Positions 7,801-8,728 of a DNA stretch of 8,728 nucleotides are shown here, in pieces. The notes below the pieces were generated by a model. That model saw only the letters and a program-made list of their open reading frames with translations, searched no databases and had not been told where the DNA came from. A program made the position numbers and the translations under genes. Source of the DNA: Lentimicrobiaceae bacterium (lineage in GTDB: Bacteria > Bacteroidota > Bacteroidia > Bacteroidales > JAGONC01); contig JAUXII010000021.1 in the NCBI GenBank assembly GCA_030621075.1, forward strand, positions 1 to 8,728, in the 5' to 3' direction. How positions within the stretch are numbered: the stretch's first letter is position 1; every line of letters starts with the position of its first letter.

Positions 7801-8703
7801 CTGACCAAGATCAGTTGTGAGGAAATAAAATGTATGATCGGAATATAAATGATTCGTATGTTCAAAAACCTGCTTGAAACTATTGTATTTCCATGTTGTA
7901 GGGGATTCACCATAAAAAAGGATATAATCCTGTGTGTCGAAACTTCCATCCTCCTCCCCAACCACAATAATCCTGTTTTCTTCAAGATCATCATACCTGA
8001 AATCAGTATTGTTTTCAGGTAGCATACCTCCACCATTGCCATATAAGCGAATAGTACGAGGATCAATGGCGCTAACATTGATGCCCATCGCATTTAAATT
8101 ATTATATGTAATAATGTAAACTCCGGTGTTCTCAACCGATAATTTATACCAATTGCCCGATGATAGTACGGAAGAGGTACTATAATTCATTGATGATTGT
8201 CCCGAATAGACAACTGATTGCTCAGAGGGAACTAATTCCATGTCAAATGAAACAAGTTTCTCATAATTATTGAGTAATCTGTTTTTGCGGATAGGAACAA
8301 AATGGATGGTTATAAAAGGGTTTCTTCTTTCATATGTGATGGAAACCTGAATGGTTATATTTTCTTTTATTTTTTCAATGCCTGAGATCTTATCAATTCC
8401 AGGGTTTTCGATCGCTTCATAAATTTCATTTTTTAGCACAATACTAAAATTCATTTTTGAAGGGTCGATTGGTATTCGCTCGAAGAAAACCGGTAATTCT
8501 GCATTCTCGGCAAAATAGTTAGCGCCTTCAAAACCGAGTACCATAGCCGAATCGGTGTCAGAAAAGTGAATAGCTTGCATGTTTTCCCAATACAGGGTTC
8601 TGTGAAAAACCTGTCCGGAAGAAAGGTTGTAAACAAAAAGAAGGAACAATATAACAACTGGTATCCGGAAACTATTCATAAAATAGGTGTGTTTTTTTAT
8701 CAT
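4867..8703 (-). CDS. porU: T9SS sortase PorU paralogue, copy B (upstream), C25 gingipain-like peptidase
   Basis: This is a second full-length PorU-family sortase, 1278 residues from ATG 8703, ending at TAG 4867-4869. It matches copy A domain by domain: GNWYKL...IDPRTIRLYGNGGGMLP at about 180-232; C25 peptidase at about 547-915 with LFGDGSYDN, DIGIGRFPVK, NYTGHGGEVGW (His790) and VTATCEFSR (Cys824), ending LLGDPAQRLSYPEY; the PorU block at about 1058-1107 (MNDEYFINGG...VGSGIGHD); and a C-terminal sorting-like domain from about 1180 (YPNPF, WYGDNNNG, RRGIYIYR). The start is uncertain. ATG 8703 is the first in-frame start after a stop at 8716-8718 and lies in a tandem repeat. ATG 8679 (residue 9) gives a tidier signal peptide (MNSFR, a hydrophobic run, then SSGQ) that resembles copy A, and I slightly prefer it. 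By eye about half the residues match copy A, more in the catalytic domain and fewer in the N-terminal 170. It lies 57 bp upstream of copy A. An active sortase is expected; which cargo it serves is unknown. Confidence 0.9.
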   Translation of the reverse strand: MIKKHTYFMNSFRIPVVILFLLFVYNLSSGQVFHRTLYWENMQAIHFSDTDSAMVLGFEGANYFAENAELPVFFERIPIDPSKMNFSIVLKNEIYEAIENPGIDKISGIEKIKENITIQVSITYERRNPFITIHFVPIRKNRLLNNYEKLVSFDMELVPSEQSVVYSGQSSMNYSTSSVLSSGNWYKLSVENTGVYIITYNNLNAMGINVSAIDPRTIRLYGNGGGMLPENNTDFRYDDLEENRIIVVGEEDGSFDTQDYILFYGESPTTWKYNSFKQVFEHTNHLYSDHTFYFLTTDLGQGKRVEKSENTNDEPTDIVTTFNDFASHEMDEVNLIKSGRKWLGEVFDFITEYDFSFDFPAIDPESPVYIKSNVVARSTINSSFTFTINGNTTSTSITAISTHYNSQYARDANVTTDFLPTQSAVNIHIKYNKSTSESLGWLNYIEVNARRALSFGNHQMPFRDALSSGYGKVAEFTIRNTNNAVSIWDVTEPTNVKAVDAHLNGSTMTFRIKSDTLHEFIAFDGQSYYSASFIEKVENQNLHGISQVEYIIITHPMFINEANRLAQHHYANNGTSSEVITLPLIYNEFSSGAQDISAIRNFVKMIYDRGFEGEPLKYLLLFGDGSYDNKNRMNSNTNFIPTYQSSESYHPVVSYVTDDYYGFLDDGEGTGQTDMLDIGIGRFPVKSLEEAINAVDKIIHYSTPSEAVMGDWRNDICFVADDEDSYIHFIQAENLANYVDTTFEEYNINKIYFDAYPQVSTPGGQRYPAVTESINEQVEKGALFLNYTGHGGEVGWAHERVLELTDINGWTNWDNMPVFVTATCEFSRFDDPVRTSAGEYVFLNPNGGGLALFTTTRATFGSPNYNLNKSIYRFALQKINGSFPTMGEVLMLAKQQSGSDNNGRKFILLGDPAQRLSYPEYNVVTTAINNQDISSSPDTINALSVVTIAGEIRDCDGEKLSTFNGTIHTTVFDKPLTIKTQANDGGMPRSFEIMKSILYRGKTSVSNGEFSFTFIVPKDIAYWFGNGKISYYAQNGQIDANGYYKNIIIGGYDENMVPEDNGPLVSLFMNDEYFINGGMTDENPVLLAILSDESGINTVGSGIGHDITAILDGNTDELKVLNEYYESDLNTYKSGVIIFPYFGLSEGTHQIKLKVWDVFNNSSDATIDFLVVSSENFSIEELINYPNPFSDYTYFTFQHNQTSQSLDVELQIFSITGQLVKTIKKEIYAEGYKSEPIQWYGDNNNGTKLRRGIYIYRVIITNSIGEQTAKQQKLIIVR

Positions 8704-8728
8704 TACATCATTGCATCATTACATCATT
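8701..8728. repeat. 8-bp tandem repeat overlapping the first start codon of porU copy B
   Basis: Three adjacent 8-bp units are seen on the plus strand: ACATCATT (8705-8712), GCATCATT (8713-8720) and ACATCATT (8721-8728). A partial unit CATT (8701-8704) precedes them and supplies the ATG at 8703-8701. The array reaches the window edge, so its full length is unknown. Read on the minus strand it is a series of ATGATGTA-like units with several ATGs, most followed at once by TAA or TGA. Confidence 0.7.

Noticed and set aside
7698..8093. A 131-codon minus-strand open frame inside copy B.
   Set aside because: It overlaps the strongly supported PorU frame throughout and its translation shows no recognisable motif; it is a frame shadow.
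991..8703. The two C25 proteins as secreted gingipain-like proteases rather than sortases.
   Set aside because: Length near 1275, the GGGMLP and GIGHD blocks, and adjacency to porV all fit PorU; gingipains are shorter in the catalytic part and lack these blocks.

Overview
The window comes from a member of the Bacteroidota. All three genes belong to the type IX secretion system (T9SS), which is confined to that phylum. The DNA is AT-leaning, and both internal intergenic gaps carry a match to the Bacteroidota -7 promoter element TAnnTTTG. The sequence does not fix the genus. All coding is on the minus strand, so transcription runs from the right edge to the left edge.

Layout in transcription order: (1) 8728-8701 is a short tandem array of an 8-bp unit that runs into the first start codon. 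(2) 8703-4867 encodes a full-length PorU-family sortase (porU copy B, upstream). (3) A 57-bp gap with a -7-like element follows. (4) 4809-991 encodes a second full-length PorU-family sortase (porU copy A). (5) An 80-bp gap holds a perfect 12-bp inverted repeat and a promoter-like element. (6) 910-1 holds the first ~303 codons of porV, cut by the left window edge. The plus strand carries no gene I can support, and there is no gene-free stretch over 300 bases.

Functionally this is the cell-surface end of the T9SS. PorV is an outer-membrane beta-barrel that collects cargo bearing the C-terminal sorting domain (CTD) and shuttles it. PorU is the surface-exposed, gingipain-like (C25) cysteine peptidase that removes the CTD and attaches the cargo to the cell surface. 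porU directly upstream of porV is a familiar arrangement. The unusual point is that porU is present twice in tandem. Both copies have the same domain layout and keep the His/Cys catalytic pair 34 residues apart. They are nevertheless clearly divergent, so the duplication is old and both copies appear to be under selection. This suggests a T9SS with two non-identical sortases sharing one PorV, which is the main observation here.
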